Shown: positions 50,739 through 60,213 of the stretch, one piece after another
How positions within the stretch are numbered: position 1 is the stretch's first letter
Layout of the letters: each line of letters starts with the position of its first letter
Origin: Lewinellaceae bacterium
GTDB lineage: Bacteria; Bacteroidota; Bacteroidia; Chitinophagales; Saprospiraceae
DNA length: 64,000 bases
Reading direction: 5' to 3'
Assembly: GCA_020636095.1 (NCBI GenBank)
Contig: JACJYN010000002.1
Coordinates: forward strand, 1,798,001 to 1,862,000
The notes under the pieces: generated by a model
The model's database searches: none
The model's input: the letters and a program-made list of their open reading frames with translations, nothing else
What the model was told of the DNA's origin: nothing
Position numbers and translations under genes: made by a program

Positions 50739-51962
50739 ATGTCAGAGAAGATGAAGGATACCAATCAGCGCAGTGGACAGCCCATGGATAAAACACCGGC
50801 CGGACAGGCTCAGGCCTTTGCATTGCGGCTGTTCGGCCAGCGGCAGGACGGCCGCCTGCTCGTGCATAATTATACCTTTGCCGACGCTGTGGCCCGTCAG
50901 GTACAGGCCATCGCCGCCGGAGAAGGCGCCAGCCCGGAAGTACTGGAGCAGGCCCTGTTGGCGGCCTGGTTATTCCCCACGGGTTATTTATACGACTATC
51001 GGGAACCCGCCCGCTTCAGCCTCGAATTGGCGCGGCAGTTCTTCAGCCAGTCCGGCTGCCCCAGGGAGCAGCAGGAACGGGTATTGAGTTGTATACTCGG
51101 CCTGGCGGACGGACGCCCGCCGGAGGAAGAAGCAGAGCGCATTCTCAGCGACGCCATACAGGCGGCTACCTACCTGCACCAGGCGGAACAAAGCCTGCCC
51201 TTGCTGCGAATGGAACGCGAGTTCCTGCTCGGCCAGCCGTATGACAAAGGCGAGTGGGCCAAGATTCTTTTGGAAGAATTACTGCGGATCAAACTGTTTA
51301 CCCATTACGCTCAGGCTCATTTTCAACCCCTGCTGGCTCAAGCCATCTACAGTTGCCGCAGTGCACTGGAAAAGCAGCGGAATAAAGAGGCGGCGGCCGG
51401 CGATAACCGCCGGTTTGGAAACCTGGAGGAAAAAATGCCGGTACGGGGGGTGCAGACCTTTTTCCGCACCAACTACCGCAACCACATCAACCTGAGTGCA
51501 ATTGCCGATAACAAGGCCAATATCATGATCAGCGTCAACGCCATACTGGTCAGTGTGCTCATCACGTTCCTCTCCTATCGCAATATTGGAGAAAACACGC
51601 CTCAGATTTTACTACCCGTGGTTCTCTTCCTGGTGACCGGCATGGCCAGCCTCATCTTTGCCGTTCTGTCCGCCCGGCCTAAGGTTACAACGCTCAACCA
51701 CGAGGGGACGCCCCCCGAGGAGGTACGCCGAAATGTGGTCTTCTTCGGCAACTTCGTTTCCCTCCGGCTGGATCAGTTTGAGGAAGCAATGGAAGATGTG
51801 TTCAACGACAACGAACTGCTCTACGGCAATATGGTTCGCGACCTCTACTACCTCGGAAAAGTATTGGACAAAAAATACCGCTATCTGTCTATCTCCTACA
51901 ATATCTTTATGGTCGGGTTCATCGCAACGGTGGGAACCTTTCTGATTGCTTTGTTTACATAA
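50739..51962 (+). CDS. Pycsar-type effector with an N-terminal HD-like domain (DUF5706)
   Basis: A 407-residue protein in two parts. Residues about 20-200 are all-helical and resemble an HD-fold phosphohydrolase module (LEQALLAAWLFPTGYLYDYREPARFSLELARQFF), but the His-Asp metal pair is not evident. Residues 240-407 are the Pycsar effector TM domain: NYRNHINLSAIADNKANIMISVNAILVSVLITFLSY, a second TM (ILLPVVLFLVTGMASLIFAVLSA) and a third (YNIFMVGFIATVGTFLIALF). In Pycsar anti-phage defence, cCMP or cUMP made by a PycC cyclase activates such effectors to permeabilise the membrane. No cyclase gene is adjacent, so it may be an orphan or a housekeeping relative. Confidence 0.85.
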   Translation: MSEKMKDTNQRSGQPMDKTPAGQAQAFALRLFGQRQDGRLLVHNYTFADAVARQVQAIAAGEGASPEVLEQALLAAWLFPTGYLYDYREPARFSLELARQFFSQSGCPREQQERVLSCILGLADGRPPEEEAERILSDAIQAATYLHQAEQSLPLLRMEREFLLGQPYDKGEWAKILLEELLRIKLFTHYAQAHFQPLLAQAIYSCRSALEKQRNKEAAAGDNRRFGNLEEKMPVRGVQTFFRTNYRNHINLSAIADNKANIMISVNAILVSVLITFLSYRNIGENTPQILLPVVLFLVTGMASLIFAVLSARPKVTTLNHEGTPPEEVRRNVVFFGNFVSLRLDQFEEAMEDVFNDNELLYGNMVRDLYYLGKVLDKKYRYLSISYNIFMVGFIATVGTFLIALFT

Positions 51963-51976
51963 AAAACGCCCTAGCC

Positions 51977-53191
51977 ATGGTTGAAGCATTCGCCACGCCC
52001 TTGCTCAAAAAATTACACGCCGCTGTCCGTGAATTTCTGGAAAAGGAGATTTACCCCAACGAAATGCGCTGGCTGAAGACGCCCTTCCGGGAAGTGGAGG
52101 CTGAGGTTCGCAGCCTACAGGAAAAAGCCCGCGCCACCGGCGCCTGGAACCCCCATCTGTCGGCGGAGCACGGCGGCGCGGGGCTGGGCCTCTCCGAATT
52201 CGCCCAATTGGGCGAACTGCTGGGCACAACTCCCTTCGGCCACCTCGCCTTCAACTGCCAGGCGCCGGATGCGGGTAATACCGAGTTGCTGCTGAAATAC
52301 GGATCTGCTGATATCAAGCAAAGATACCTCCATCCGCTGCTCGCCGGGGACATCCGCTCCTGCTTTGCCATGACCGAGCCGGCCTACGCCGGCTCCAACC
52401 CCGTTCGCATGGGCACTACCGCCGTGAGCGACGGTGATGATTACCTCATTAACGGCCACAAATGGTTCACTTCCTCTGCCGACGGCGCTTCCTTCTCTAT
52501 CGTTATGGCCGTCACCCATCCGGAGGGGGACAACCCTTACCAACGGGCGAGTATGATCCTTGTGCCTACCGATAACCCGGGCTTTAAGCTGGTGCGCAAC
52601 ATCCCCGTCATGGGCCACGCCGGAGAGGGCTGGCACAGCCACGCTGAAATCCGCCTGGAGGAAGTGCGCGTGCCCCGGAGCAACCGCCTGGGCGGGGAAG
52701 GCGAAGGATTCAAGCTGGCGCAACAGCGCCTGGGCCCGGGTAGAATCCACCACTGCATGCGCTGGATCGGCATCTGCGAGCGGTCCTTCGATATGATGTG
52801 CCGCCGCGCCGCCACCCGCGAGATCAGCAATGGTAAAATGCTGGGGGAACAACAGATGATACAGGCTTTGATCGCCGAAAACCGCGCCCGGATCGACGCC
52901 GCCCGCTACATGGTGTTGCACACGGCCATCAAAATGGAAAAGGAAGGGCAACGCGCCGCCAGCATGGATATCTCCACCATCAAGTTTTTTGTTGCCGGAG
53001 TCATGCAAAAGGCTATCGACGATGCCTTGCAAGTGCACGGCGCCCTGGGTATCACCGACGATACCATCCTCTCCTATTTTTACCGCGAAGAACGGGGCGC
53101 CCGCATTTACGACGGGCCCGACGAGGCCCATAAGGCTTCCCTGGCGCGGAAAATACTGAAGGGGTATGGGCTGAAGGGGAAAGGGAATTGA
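51977..53191 (+). CDS. Acyl-CoA dehydrogenase family protein (ACAD10/11-like)
   Basis: A 404-residue flavoenzyme that introduces a double bond into an acyl-CoA. The FAD-binding segments are FAMTEPAYAGSNP and HKWFTSSADGASFSIVM, and the C-terminal helical domain has ALQVHGALGITDDTILSYFYREERGARIYDGPDEAHKASLARKIL. In the ACAD10/11 branch the catalytic base is Asp, and the YDGPDEAHK motif here matches that rather than the Glu of the classical MCAD. It starts 14 bases after the effector gene, but the products have no obvious link. Confidence 0.92.
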   Translation: MVEAFATPLLKKLHAAVREFLEKEIYPNEMRWLKTPFREVEAEVRSLQEKARATGAWNPHLSAEHGGAGLGLSEFAQLGELLGTTPFGHLAFNCQAPDAGNTELLLKYGSADIKQRYLHPLLAGDIRSCFAMTEPAYAGSNPVRMGTTAVSDGDDYLINGHKWFTSSADGASFSIVMAVTHPEGDNPYQRASMILVPTDNPGFKLVRNIPVMGHAGEGWHSHAEIRLEEVRVPRSNRLGGEGEGFKLAQQRLGPGRIHHCMRWIGICERSFDMMCRRAATREISNGKMLGEQQMIQALIAENRARIDAARYMVLHTAIKMEKEGQRAASMDISTIKFFVAGVMQKAIDDALQVHGALGITDDTILSYFYREERGARIYDGPDEAHKASLARKILKGYGLKGKGN

Positions 53192-53354
53192 GGGAAGAAA
53201 TGCCAACTCACCTAATGAAATGAATAAATTTCGTTTTTGGAGATCAAATCAGGACGATTGATAAGAGGAGGGTTATAAAAACAGGAGGCGGCCTCAACCA
53301 GAAGGAGGCCAACCGGGTAAAAGCAGTTATAAAAGAAACACCTGTAGATTAAAA

Positions 53355-54158
53355 TCACTGCCAACCTCCCCGTTCTATCCACGGCGCCGCCACCCGGCAA
53401 ATAGACCGGTGAGTGGCGTTTATTTCCTCGATCCGGACATTTTTCAACCCCTTCAGGGCATGCCTGATCGTTTCGGGTTTGACCAGTTGGTCTTTATCCC
53501 CAAGTAGCACCAACACCGGGAGGCCTGCCTGCCTGATAAGGCAACGGGCCTTACCCTTGCTCAGCCGAAAATGGCTCAACGCCAGCCAGGTATGTAACAG
53601 CCGCCTTCGCCGGCCGGCTTCCGATAGGTGTACACGGAGGTACTGCAGAAGAAAGCGGCCGATTAGGCGGGTGCGATGCAGGGCTTTTGCCAAAGACAGC
53701 AACCAGCCAGGGTGGGAAAGAAAGGGTATCAATCCGCGTCGAAACCCCGCCGGCATCCATTCCACCAGATACATCCATCGGGTTTGCAGGCCGTCGGGGG
53801 CCAGTAGATAGAGCCCTTCTATCCGCCCGCGAAATTCCGGGAGCAAATGCAGCCACAGGCGAGCGCCCAAACTGTGGCCGATGGCTTCGAAATGAGGGCG
53901 GCCTTCCCGTTCCAGCAGAGCCTCGACCAGGGCGGCCAACTGAGCCGGCCGGTAATCGGCGCCTTGCCAGCGGGTGCTCCCGTGGAAAGGCAGGTCGATG
54001 GCATACAGGGTGCAACTACCCTCCAAAATCACCCCCATCTCCGCAAAAGCCGAGCCGGCCTCCGAAAAACCGTGAAAGGCGATTAGCAGCCGCGGGCCGG
54101 AACCGAATTTTTGGAAGGCGACTTCGCCAAAAGGAGTATGGAGCGTGGATGGTTGCAT
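53355..54158 (-). CDS. Alpha/beta hydrolase
   Basis: A 267-residue cytoplasmic hydrolase without a signal peptide. Catalytic elements are the oxyanion turn LIAFHGFSEAG, the nucleophile Ser in AIGHSLGARLW, the acid in VLLGDKDQLVKPE and His in INATHRSIC. A lid insertion (MPAGFRRGLIPFLSHPG and helices) sits between strands. Substrate is unknown. It is divergent from the DUF547 gene. Confidence 0.85.
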   Translation of the reverse strand: MQPSTLHTPFGEVAFQKFGSGPRLLIAFHGFSEAGSAFAEMGVILEGSCTLYAIDLPFHGSTRWQGADYRPAQLAALVEALLEREGRPHFEAIGHSLGARLWLHLLPEFRGRIEGLYLLAPDGLQTRWMYLVEWMPAGFRRGLIPFLSHPGWLLSLAKALHRTRLIGRFLLQYLRVHLSEAGRRRRLLHTWLALSHFRLSKGKARCLIRQAGLPVLVLLGDKDQLVKPETIRHALKGLKNVRIEEINATHRSICRVAAPWIERGGWQ

Positions 54159-54265
54159 GCTTTTTCAGAAAGTCCCCGCACAGACAGTAATAATTATTAT
54201 TCACTACGGCCGCTAACAAACGGCGGCGCCAGCGGTTTAAAAGAAACAATTTAGCCATTCCAGCC

Positions 54266-55048
54266 ATGAAAAGAACCACTGCCCTCTTCTTTTATTCCTT
54301 CCTCGCCCTGACATTGACTTTATCATCCTGTAAAGTTCAGGACTACCCCTCCAACGCCCGTCCTGTCACCCATGAGATTTGGGACAGCCTCGTGCAGGAG
54401 CACGTCTCCCCGGAAGGTTGGGTAGACTATCCTGGGTTTATCCAGGACAGCAGCCGCCTCAACCGATACCTCCACCTGCTGGAAGGCAGCCACCCCAACG
54501 ACAAACACTGGAGCCGGGATGAGCAGCTCGCCTACTGGATCAACGCCTATAATGCATTCACCGTCAAACTGATCGTAGATCATTACCCGGTAGCCAGCAT
54601 CAAGGATATCAAAAACGGCATCCCCTTTGTCAATACGGTCTGGGATATCAAATTCATCCAGATTGAACAGGCCACTTACGACCTCAACAACATCGAGCAC
54701 GGCATCATCCGCCCTAAATTTAACGAACCCCGCGTCCACTTTGCCGTCAACTGCGCTTCCGTGTCCTGCCCCAAGCTCAGCAACCGGGCCTATACCGCCG
54801 ATCAACTCGATGAGCAACTTACCCAAGCCGCCCGGGATTTCCTGGGTGACGAAAGCAAAAACAAGGTTTCCAAAGACAAGGTGGAGCTTTCCAAAATATT
54901 TTCCTGGTACGGGGGCGATTTTAAGAAAGGAGGTAAGTCCATCATTGAATACATCAATCAGTACGCTCCGGTTCAGGCCGGCCCCAATGCGACAATTGAG
55001 TATGTAGATTATGATTGGAGTTTGAATGAACAGAGAGAAGGAAGCTGA
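54266..55048 (+). CDS. DUF547 domain-containing lipoprotein
   Basis: A 260-residue protein with a signal peptide and lipobox-like LTLTLSSC. The DUF547 domain is complete: WSRDEQLAYWINAYNAFTVKLIVDHYPVASIKDI, VWDIKFIQIEQATYDLNNIEHGIIRPKF and HFAVNCASVSCPKLSNRAY. The Cys in NCASVSCP and His in VHF and IEHGIIR resemble a papain-like or transglutaminase-like catalytic set, but activity is not established. Common in marine Bacteroidota. It is monocistronic here. Confidence 0.9.
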   Translation: MKRTTALFFYSFLALTLTLSSCKVQDYPSNARPVTHEIWDSLVQEHVSPEGWVDYPGFIQDSSRLNRYLHLLEGSHPNDKHWSRDEQLAYWINAYNAFTVKLIVDHYPVASIKDIKNGIPFVNTVWDIKFIQIEQATYDLNNIEHGIIRPKFNEPRVHFAVNCASVSCPKLSNRAYTADQLDEQLTQAARDFLGDESKNKVSKDKVELSKIFSWYGGDFKKGGKSIIEYINQYAPVQAGPNATIEYVDYDWSLNEQREGS

Positions 55049-55068
55049 TAATCTGAAGAATTTCCTTT

Positions 55069-56568
55069 TTATTTTATTACATCCTCCAGCCTGGCCAGCC
55101 CTGATTTGGCTTTTTGGTGCAAGCCGGTGCGATATTCTTCCGGGTTAAAACTCAGACATTTTTCGAAAGCCTCCCTGGCTTCAGACAGCTTACCTTTTGA
55201 TTCGTAGATCAGGCCCATCTGTAAAGCGGCGTTGCAGGCGTAGAAGTGAGGGGTATTCGCTCCCTTTTCGATAGTGAATTGGTAATAGCCCAGCGCTTCC
55301 TCATAGCGCCTGAGGCCGTGCAACAGGCGGCCCATACGGTAGTAGTATTCCAGTTGGCCATCGGGGTAAGAGAAATTGCCAGGCCCCCGGGCGGCGAGCT
55401 CCTGATAACCTTTTTGAAAATATCCTCCGTCGAACAGCAGCCGGGCTTTCAGCAGGCTGAGGTTGGGTGCGGCGCCCTGTTCCGCTTCCTGCTGCGCATT
55501 TTTGTCGCCTCCGGCAATGGCGTATCCGTTCGCCAGACAAGCCTTCATATAGCGCTGGTAACCCTCCGGATTGCCTTTGACCAGTTCTTGCCAGGCCATC
55601 TTCTGGTAGGCTTCCTTAATGAAATTACGGCCCTGGTAGTGCGCGACAAAACGCTGAAAGTGCGGGTTGGCGTCGCGATCCAGGCGGCGCAACTTGGCCA
55701 GCCCCAGCATGTAATCCAGATAGGGGAAAGGGAAAAAGGCATTGCCCTGGCGGCGTTGCTCCAACAACTGAATAGCCCGGTTGTTCCGGCCGGTGCGCAT
55801 CGCTATATTGGCCATCACAAAACAGTGCATCGGGTTTTCTTCAGGACGCAGGGTGCTCCCGGTAATCGCCCTCCAGGCCTCCTCTTCCTTGTTGTCCAGG
55901 TGGAGTAACAAGTATGCGTAGAGGACCACCGTCTCTTCTTTGAAGATAAAGTCATTCTTTTGAGCGTAGGCCAGTACCTCCTCTACCTCCTTTTTACCCT
56001 GAGCGATGGTGCCATCCAGGCCGCCGAGCAACTTGACCCCCCACTTATAACTGTCCGGAATGGTGCCTACCATAGCGTGCAGGATGCCCAGGTCTTTTTT
56101 ATTGGGCATAAAGCCGGGGAACAGTTCTTCGTTTTCCTTCAACAGCCTGTAGGCTTTGCTCACCTCTGTGAAAGCGCCCAGGTAGTCCTCGAAACGCAGG
56201 CGCGCCAGGGCCCATTGCAGGCGGATATCCGCCTGTACGAAGAGGTAATAAGGCGAACTGCGGTCTCCGGCTTTTACTTTGTCCAGGCGCTGGTCCCGAT
56301 TTTTCTTGAGCTGCCGGTAGGTAGCTTCATCCTCTTCAATGTACAAGGTGAAAAAATCGATGTAATTTTCGATATGGAGGACGATGAGGTTATTCGGGTC
56401 TTCCAGTTTCATCTGCGCCATAGCCGCGTAAGCTTCGCCAAACCGAAGGCTGGTGGCATGATCATAAGCCTGCCGGGCAATAGGCGTAAAGGCAAAATAC
56501 TTAGCCGCTCGCAGGGGCAAAGCAAAAGTGAGGATAGATAAAAAAAATACAAGGCACGGCCTAAGCAT
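55069..56568 (-). CDS. Exported tetratricopeptide repeat protein
   Basis: A 499-residue protein with a signal peptide (LVFFLSILTFALPLRA) followed by TPR-like helical pairs, for example the segments HATSLRFGEAYAAM, RYEEALGYYQFTIEKG and GKLSEAREAFEKCLSFNPEEY, the last two being clear TPRs at the C-terminus. Probably periplasmic and a scaffold. It is convergent with the DUF547 gene and lies downstream of the zinc-ribbon gene, 39 bases from that gene's stop. Confidence 0.8.
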   Translation of the reverse strand: MLRPCLVFFLSILTFALPLRAAKYFAFTPIARQAYDHATSLRFGEAYAAMAQMKLEDPNNLIVLHIENYIDFFTLYIEEDEATYRQLKKNRDQRLDKVKAGDRSSPYYLFVQADIRLQWALARLRFEDYLGAFTEVSKAYRLLKENEELFPGFMPNKKDLGILHAMVGTIPDSYKWGVKLLGGLDGTIAQGKKEVEEVLAYAQKNDFIFKEETVVLYAYLLLHLDNKEEEAWRAITGSTLRPEENPMHCFVMANIAMRTGRNNRAIQLLEQRRQGNAFFPFPYLDYMLGLAKLRRLDRDANPHFQRFVAHYQGRNFIKEAYQKMAWQELVKGNPEGYQRYMKACLANGYAIAGGDKNAQQEAEQGAAPNLSLLKARLLFDGGYFQKGYQELAARGPGNFSYPDGQLEYYYRMGRLLHGLRRYEEALGYYQFTIEKGANTPHFYACNAALQMGLIYESKGKLSEAREAFEKCLSFNPEEYRTGLHQKAKSGLARLEDVIK

Positions 56569-56607
56569 AGGCAGTAAGCTTTAGGATTATGCAGGTTGGC
56601 AGTAAAA

Positions 56608-57375
56608 TTACGCTTCCTGTTTCTCTTTTTCCTCCTGCCCTGCGTCCATGATGAAATCATCGACCAAAATGCGGCCGCAGTGCTCACAGGCAATGATCTT
56701 CTTGCGCATGGCGATCTCGAGCTGCATCTGTGGAGGGATCATATTGAAGCAGCCGCCGCAGGAATTCCGCTCCACCGTTACTACGGCGAGGCCGTTCCGG
56801 TAGCTGTGACGAACCTTATCGTAGGCGCGGAGCAGGCGGTCTTCGATATTTTTCCGGACCTTATCCGCTTGCTTGTTCAGGCGCTCTTCCTCTTTTTCCG
56901 TCTTCTGGATAATCTCCTCCAGCTCTACTTTCTTCGCTTCCAGGTCTTTTTGCTTGGCGGCAAGGCGTTCCTGAGTGGCATCGAGGGTTTCCTGCTTATT
57001 CTGAATATCCTTATTGGCGCCTCTGATCTTCTTCTCTGACAATTGAATATCGAGGTTCTGAAGCTCCAGTTCCTTCGTCAAAGCATCGTACTCACGATTG
57101 TTCTTTACATTCTCAAGTTGAGACTTATAACGCAGAGAAAGCGCTTCGGCCTCTTTGATCTTTGCCTCCTGGCGGCTCATATCCGCCTCCATCTCTTCGA
57201 CCTGCCCTTTGAGGCGGCCAACGCGGGTTTCCAACCCGGCAATTTCGTCCTCCAGGTCGCTCACCTCCATAGGAAGCTCCCCTTTCAGCACTTTGAATTC
57301 ATCGACCTTGGAGTCAATTTGCTGGAGTTCGTAGAGTTGTTTGAGCTTTTCAGCTACAGTGAGTTCTCCTGCCAT
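56608..57375 (-). CDS. C4-type zinc ribbon coiled-coil protein (CT398/zf-RING_7 type)
   Basis: A 255-residue protein made of a long coiled coil (about 5-185, heptads such as LEDEIAGLETRVGRLKGQVEEMEADM) and a C-terminal zinc ribbon with CGGC and CEHC as the four ligands. CT398 of Chlamydia interacts with sigma-54 and with type III components, while Bacteroidota homologues sit next to the Nif3-like gene, as here. The role is probably nucleic-acid or complex binding. The 58-base gap to the Nif3 gene fits an operon. Confidence 0.9.
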   Translation of the reverse strand: MAGELTVAEKLKQLYELQQIDSKVDEFKVLKGELPMEVSDLEDEIAGLETRVGRLKGQVEEMEADMSRQEAKIKEAEALSLRYKSQLENVKNNREYDALTKELELQNLDIQLSEKKIRGANKDIQNKQETLDATQERLAAKQKDLEAKKVELEEIIQKTEKEEERLNKQADKVRKNIEDRLLRAYDKVRHSYRNGLAVVTVERNSCGGCFNMIPPQMQLEIAMRKKIIACEHCGRILVDDFIMDAGQEEKEKQEA

Positions 57376-57433
57376 ATATTATGGTATTGTAAGTTTATAT
57401 TGTAATGCATGATTCGAATACACAGAAAGCTTG

Positions 57434-58477
57434 CTAACAATAGTAATGAATGGGATTGGTAATGGCCTCTGTGCAATGAGCCGCAAAATTACTAAATTTC
57501 TGAGAAATAATATCATGCAGCAGCTCTATTGTGAACTGCTCGCTCTCGTAATGGCCAATATCGGCGATTACGAGCTGCCCGTCGGCGTCAAAAAATTCGT
57601 GATATTTGTAATCTGCCGTTACAAAGAACTGGGCGCCGGCGGCCTTTGCGTTGCCCAGGAGGAAACCTCCGGCTCCTCCGCAAAGCGCCACGGTTTCTAC
57701 TTTCTTGCCCAGCAGGCGCGTATGGCGGATGCAACTTGCTTTCATCGCCTTTTTCAGGTGTTGCAAAAATGCTTCTTCGGCCATGGGCTCGGGCAGGCGG
57801 CCGATCAATCCGGAACCGACGCTGCCATCGCTGTTTTCTATACTAACAAGTTCGTACGCCAGTTGTTGCCCATTCCTACCCACTTTCAGGGCGTCCAGCA
57901 TCTGCCGCTCCCGGCCGGAGGAGAATGACACCTCCAGTTTCACCTGCGGCCTGCCCTCGCCGGCGCCTCCGTAACTAAGTTGCTCAGAGGCCGCCACGCT
58001 GTCGGCCCCGGCGGCCAGCAACGCCTCCCGGGCCGGCTCGGTAAGAGCAGGGGGCGCCAGCACACTGAGCTTCTTCAGGTTGGCCTTTGGCGCCAGCAGG
58101 CGGGTGTCCATCAGGCCAAGCCGCTCTCCGATCTTGCCATTAACCCCCTGGTGATACACATTATCCAGGTTGGTGTGAATGGCATAAATAGCGATGCCAT
58201 GGCGAATGGCCTGAATGACGACCCGCTCTACATAATTGCGGCCGGTGAGGCGCTTCAGCCCCCGGAACACTATCGGATGATGGGCTACGATCAGGTTACA
58301 TTGCTTCTCAATAGCTTCCTCCACAATGGCCTCGGTGGAATCCAGGCAAAACAATACCCCCTCAACGGCTGCGTTGGGGTCGCCGACAATAAGCCCTGCA
58401 TTATCGTAGCCCTCCTGATACTGAGGAGGTGCAATAGATTCCAGATAAGCAGTAAGGTCACAGATTTTGGTCATCAT
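57434..58477 (-). CDS. Nif3-like dinuclear metal centre protein
   Basis: A 347-residue protein of the NIF3/YbgI family, which forms a hexameric ring with a dinuclear metal site. Ligands are in AHHPIVFRGLKRL, IHTNLDNVYHQGVNG and the C-terminal IADIGHYESEQF. It has the middle insertion (about 130-225) seen in the longer Bacteroidota form. The biochemical role is unsettled; a hydrolase or GTP cyclohydrolase-like activity has been suggested. It abuts rfaE2 with no gap (stop at 57434, start at 58477 next to the 58478 stop), indicating co-transcription. Confidence 0.93.
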   Translation of the reverse strand: MMTKICDLTAYLESIAPPQYQEGYDNAGLIVGDPNAAVEGVLFCLDSTEAIVEEAIEKQCNLIVAHHPIVFRGLKRLTGRNYVERVVIQAIRHGIAIYAIHTNLDNVYHQGVNGKIGERLGLMDTRLLAPKANLKKLSVLAPPALTEPAREALLAAGADSVAASEQLSYGGAGEGRPQVKLEVSFSSGRERQMLDALKVGRNGQQLAYELVSIENSDGSVGSGLIGRLPEPMAEEAFLQHLKKAMKASCIRHTRLLGKKVETVALCGGAGGFLLGNAKAAGAQFFVTADYKYHEFFDADGQLVIADIGHYESEQFTIELLHDIISQKFSNFAAHCTEAITNPIHYYC

Positions 58478-58969
58478 TTAGGAGTCCTTTTCGCGAATTT
58501 TTGCTTCAATGGCGGTTGTCGAGTGTCCTTCAATATACGGCAAAGCTTTGACTTCACCACCCTGAGCCAGCACGACATCGGCGCCGACGATGTCCTCCGG
58601 CCGGTAGTCCCCTCCCTTAACCAACACATCGGGCAGCAACAGGCTGATGAGTTCCAGGGGGGTGTCCTGTTCAAAAGTAGTTACCAGGTCGACACATTCC
58701 AGGGCGGCAAGCAGCAGCTGCCGGGTTGGCTCGTCATTAATGGGCCGGTTCGGGCCCTTGAGGCGGCGAACCGAAGCGTCGCTGTTGAGTCCGATCACCA
58801 ACCGCTCCCCCTGCTCGCGGGCCTGCGCCAGATAGTGAATGTGGCCGTAGTGTAACAGGTCGAAACAGCCATTGGTGAACACGACTTTCAGGCCTTGCCT
58901 TTTCCAGCCCTCAACCGTACGCCGGGCCTGCTCCCAGCTTTGTATCTTGGCTTTTATCTTTTGCAGCAT
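58478..58969 (-). CDS. rfaE2: D-glycero-beta-D-manno-heptose 1-phosphate adenylyltransferase
   Basis: A 163-residue nucleotidyltransferase that makes ADP-heptose for the lipopolysaccharide core. The nucleotidyl motif HxGH is HYGH within FTNGCFDLLHYGHIHYLA, and KGGDYRPEDIVGADVV and HSTTAIEAKI are conserved. It is the single-domain form (cytidylyltransferase-like); a kinase partner (rfaE1) is not in the window. It lies immediately upstream of the Nif3 gene, the two being adjacent with zero intergenic bases. Confidence 0.94.
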   Translation of the reverse strand: MLQKIKAKIQSWEQARRTVEGWKRQGLKVVFTNGCFDLLHYGHIHYLAQAREQGERLVIGLNSDASVRRLKGPNRPINDEPTRQLLLAALECVDLVTTFEQDTPLELISLLLPDVLVKGGDYRPEDIVGADVVLAQGGEVKALPYIEGHSTTAIEAKIREKDS

Positions 58970-59035
58970 GGTTGGCAGTTTTGGTTGTTCGTTCGCCGGG
59001 CACTATCAACTGATAATCAGTAACTTTCATCATTT

Positions 59036-60127
59036 TCAGGCCATCACCTGCTCCTCAGTCAGAGGAATTGTTTCTGTAGGGTGGTATCCCCGGTTGATCA
59101 TCGGCAGGAACAGCAGGGCCAGAATGCCAACCAATACATTACAGCCCAATTGAATAGAGAAAAAGGCAATATTGGCCCAGGAAAATCCATCATCCCCGCT
59201 TACTCCATAGATAGACAGCGCAGTTTGCGCCAAAAAATGATACGTGCCCATTCCTCCCGGAGAGGGGATGACGATCCCCCAGCCTCCGAAGACGAAAACC
59301 ACCAGGCCGGCGACCATAGAAAGGCCGGCGGTGGGTTCAAAAGCGAAGAAGCACAGATAGGTCATGAGGAAGTACATGAACCAGATGTTGACGCTGTGCA
59401 GTAAAAAGAGCCAGGGGCGGTTGAGTTGGCGCACCGTTTTTATCCCTTGAAGGAACCCCTTACCAATGCCTGCGATTTTATGGTAAAGTTTCGTTTCGAC
59501 AATCTGCCGCCGCAAAAGCCAGAGCAGGATGGCCAATGCCAGGCCGATGCCTCCTAACCCCAAAAGCAGGGCGCCGGTATTTCCGAAGCGTTCCCCCAGA
59601 GAAACGTACTCCTGGGCAAAGGCCAGTATCTTATCGTACTCTAGTGCAAAAGCAAGCCCCGTTACCAGTAAGATGCTGATGACATCGAAAATGCGGTCGA
59701 CAACGATGGTTCCCATTACTTTTTCGACGGGTATTTTTTCGTATTGAGTGAGCGTAGCGCCCCGAACGATCTCCCCTAACCGGGGCAGGCCCAGATTGGC
59801 AAAGTATCCGATGATGGTCGCCAGGAAGGCATTGATGAGGCGAGGCGAGTAACCCAGCGGACGAATGAGCATGATCCAGCGGCTGGCCCGGCTGATATTG
59901 CTGACGAGAAAGGCCAGCAGCACCATCAATATCCAAAAATAATTGGCTTCTCTGAAGTCATTCGCCACCTTGGCGATCAGGCTGCAATTTTCCGGGCTGA
60001 TGCCTTTCAGGGCACACTCCTCCTGAAAGGCGGCGCTCTGCTTCTGGTAAACCAGATACAATATTCCCAGGCCGACACCCAGAAACAGGAGGAATTTGAG
60101 AAAATTGATGAGTTGCTTTTTCAACAC
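59036..60127 (-). CDS. Lysylphosphatidylglycerol synthase-type (UPF0104) membrane protein
   Basis: A 363-residue protein with about eight membrane helices. Family motifs are NAFLATIIGYFANLGLPRLGEIVRGATLTQYEKIPVEKVMGTIVVDRIFDVISIL in the first half and VFGGWGIVIPSPGGMGTYHFLAQTAL in the second. It lacks the C-terminal soluble aminoacyl-transferase domain of MprF, so it is the flippase-only form, likely moving lipids or glycolipids across the inner membrane. It lies 66 bases downstream of nothing else on the same strand and upstream of rfaE2. Confidence 0.9.
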   Translation of the reverse strand: MLKKQLINFLKFLLFLGVGLGILYLVYQKQSAAFQEECALKGISPENCSLIAKVANDFREANYFWILMVLLAFLVSNISRASRWIMLIRPLGYSPRLINAFLATIIGYFANLGLPRLGEIVRGATLTQYEKIPVEKVMGTIVVDRIFDVISILLVTGLAFALEYDKILAFAQEYVSLGERFGNTGALLLGLGGIGLALAILLWLLRRQIVETKLYHKIAGIGKGFLQGIKTVRQLNRPWLFLLHSVNIWFMYFLMTYLCFFAFEPTAGLSMVAGLVVFVFGGWGIVIPSPGGMGTYHFLAQTALSIYGVSGDDGFSWANIAFFSIQLGCNVLVGILALLFLPMINRGYHPTETIPLTEEQVMA

Positions 60128-60213
60128 GATAGTTTTCGTCCATGCAAAAACGCCGATGCGGGCGCAAAGATATAGGGAATGGTTGGAAAAATGCGGGCCA
60201 GTGGCCGAATTTG

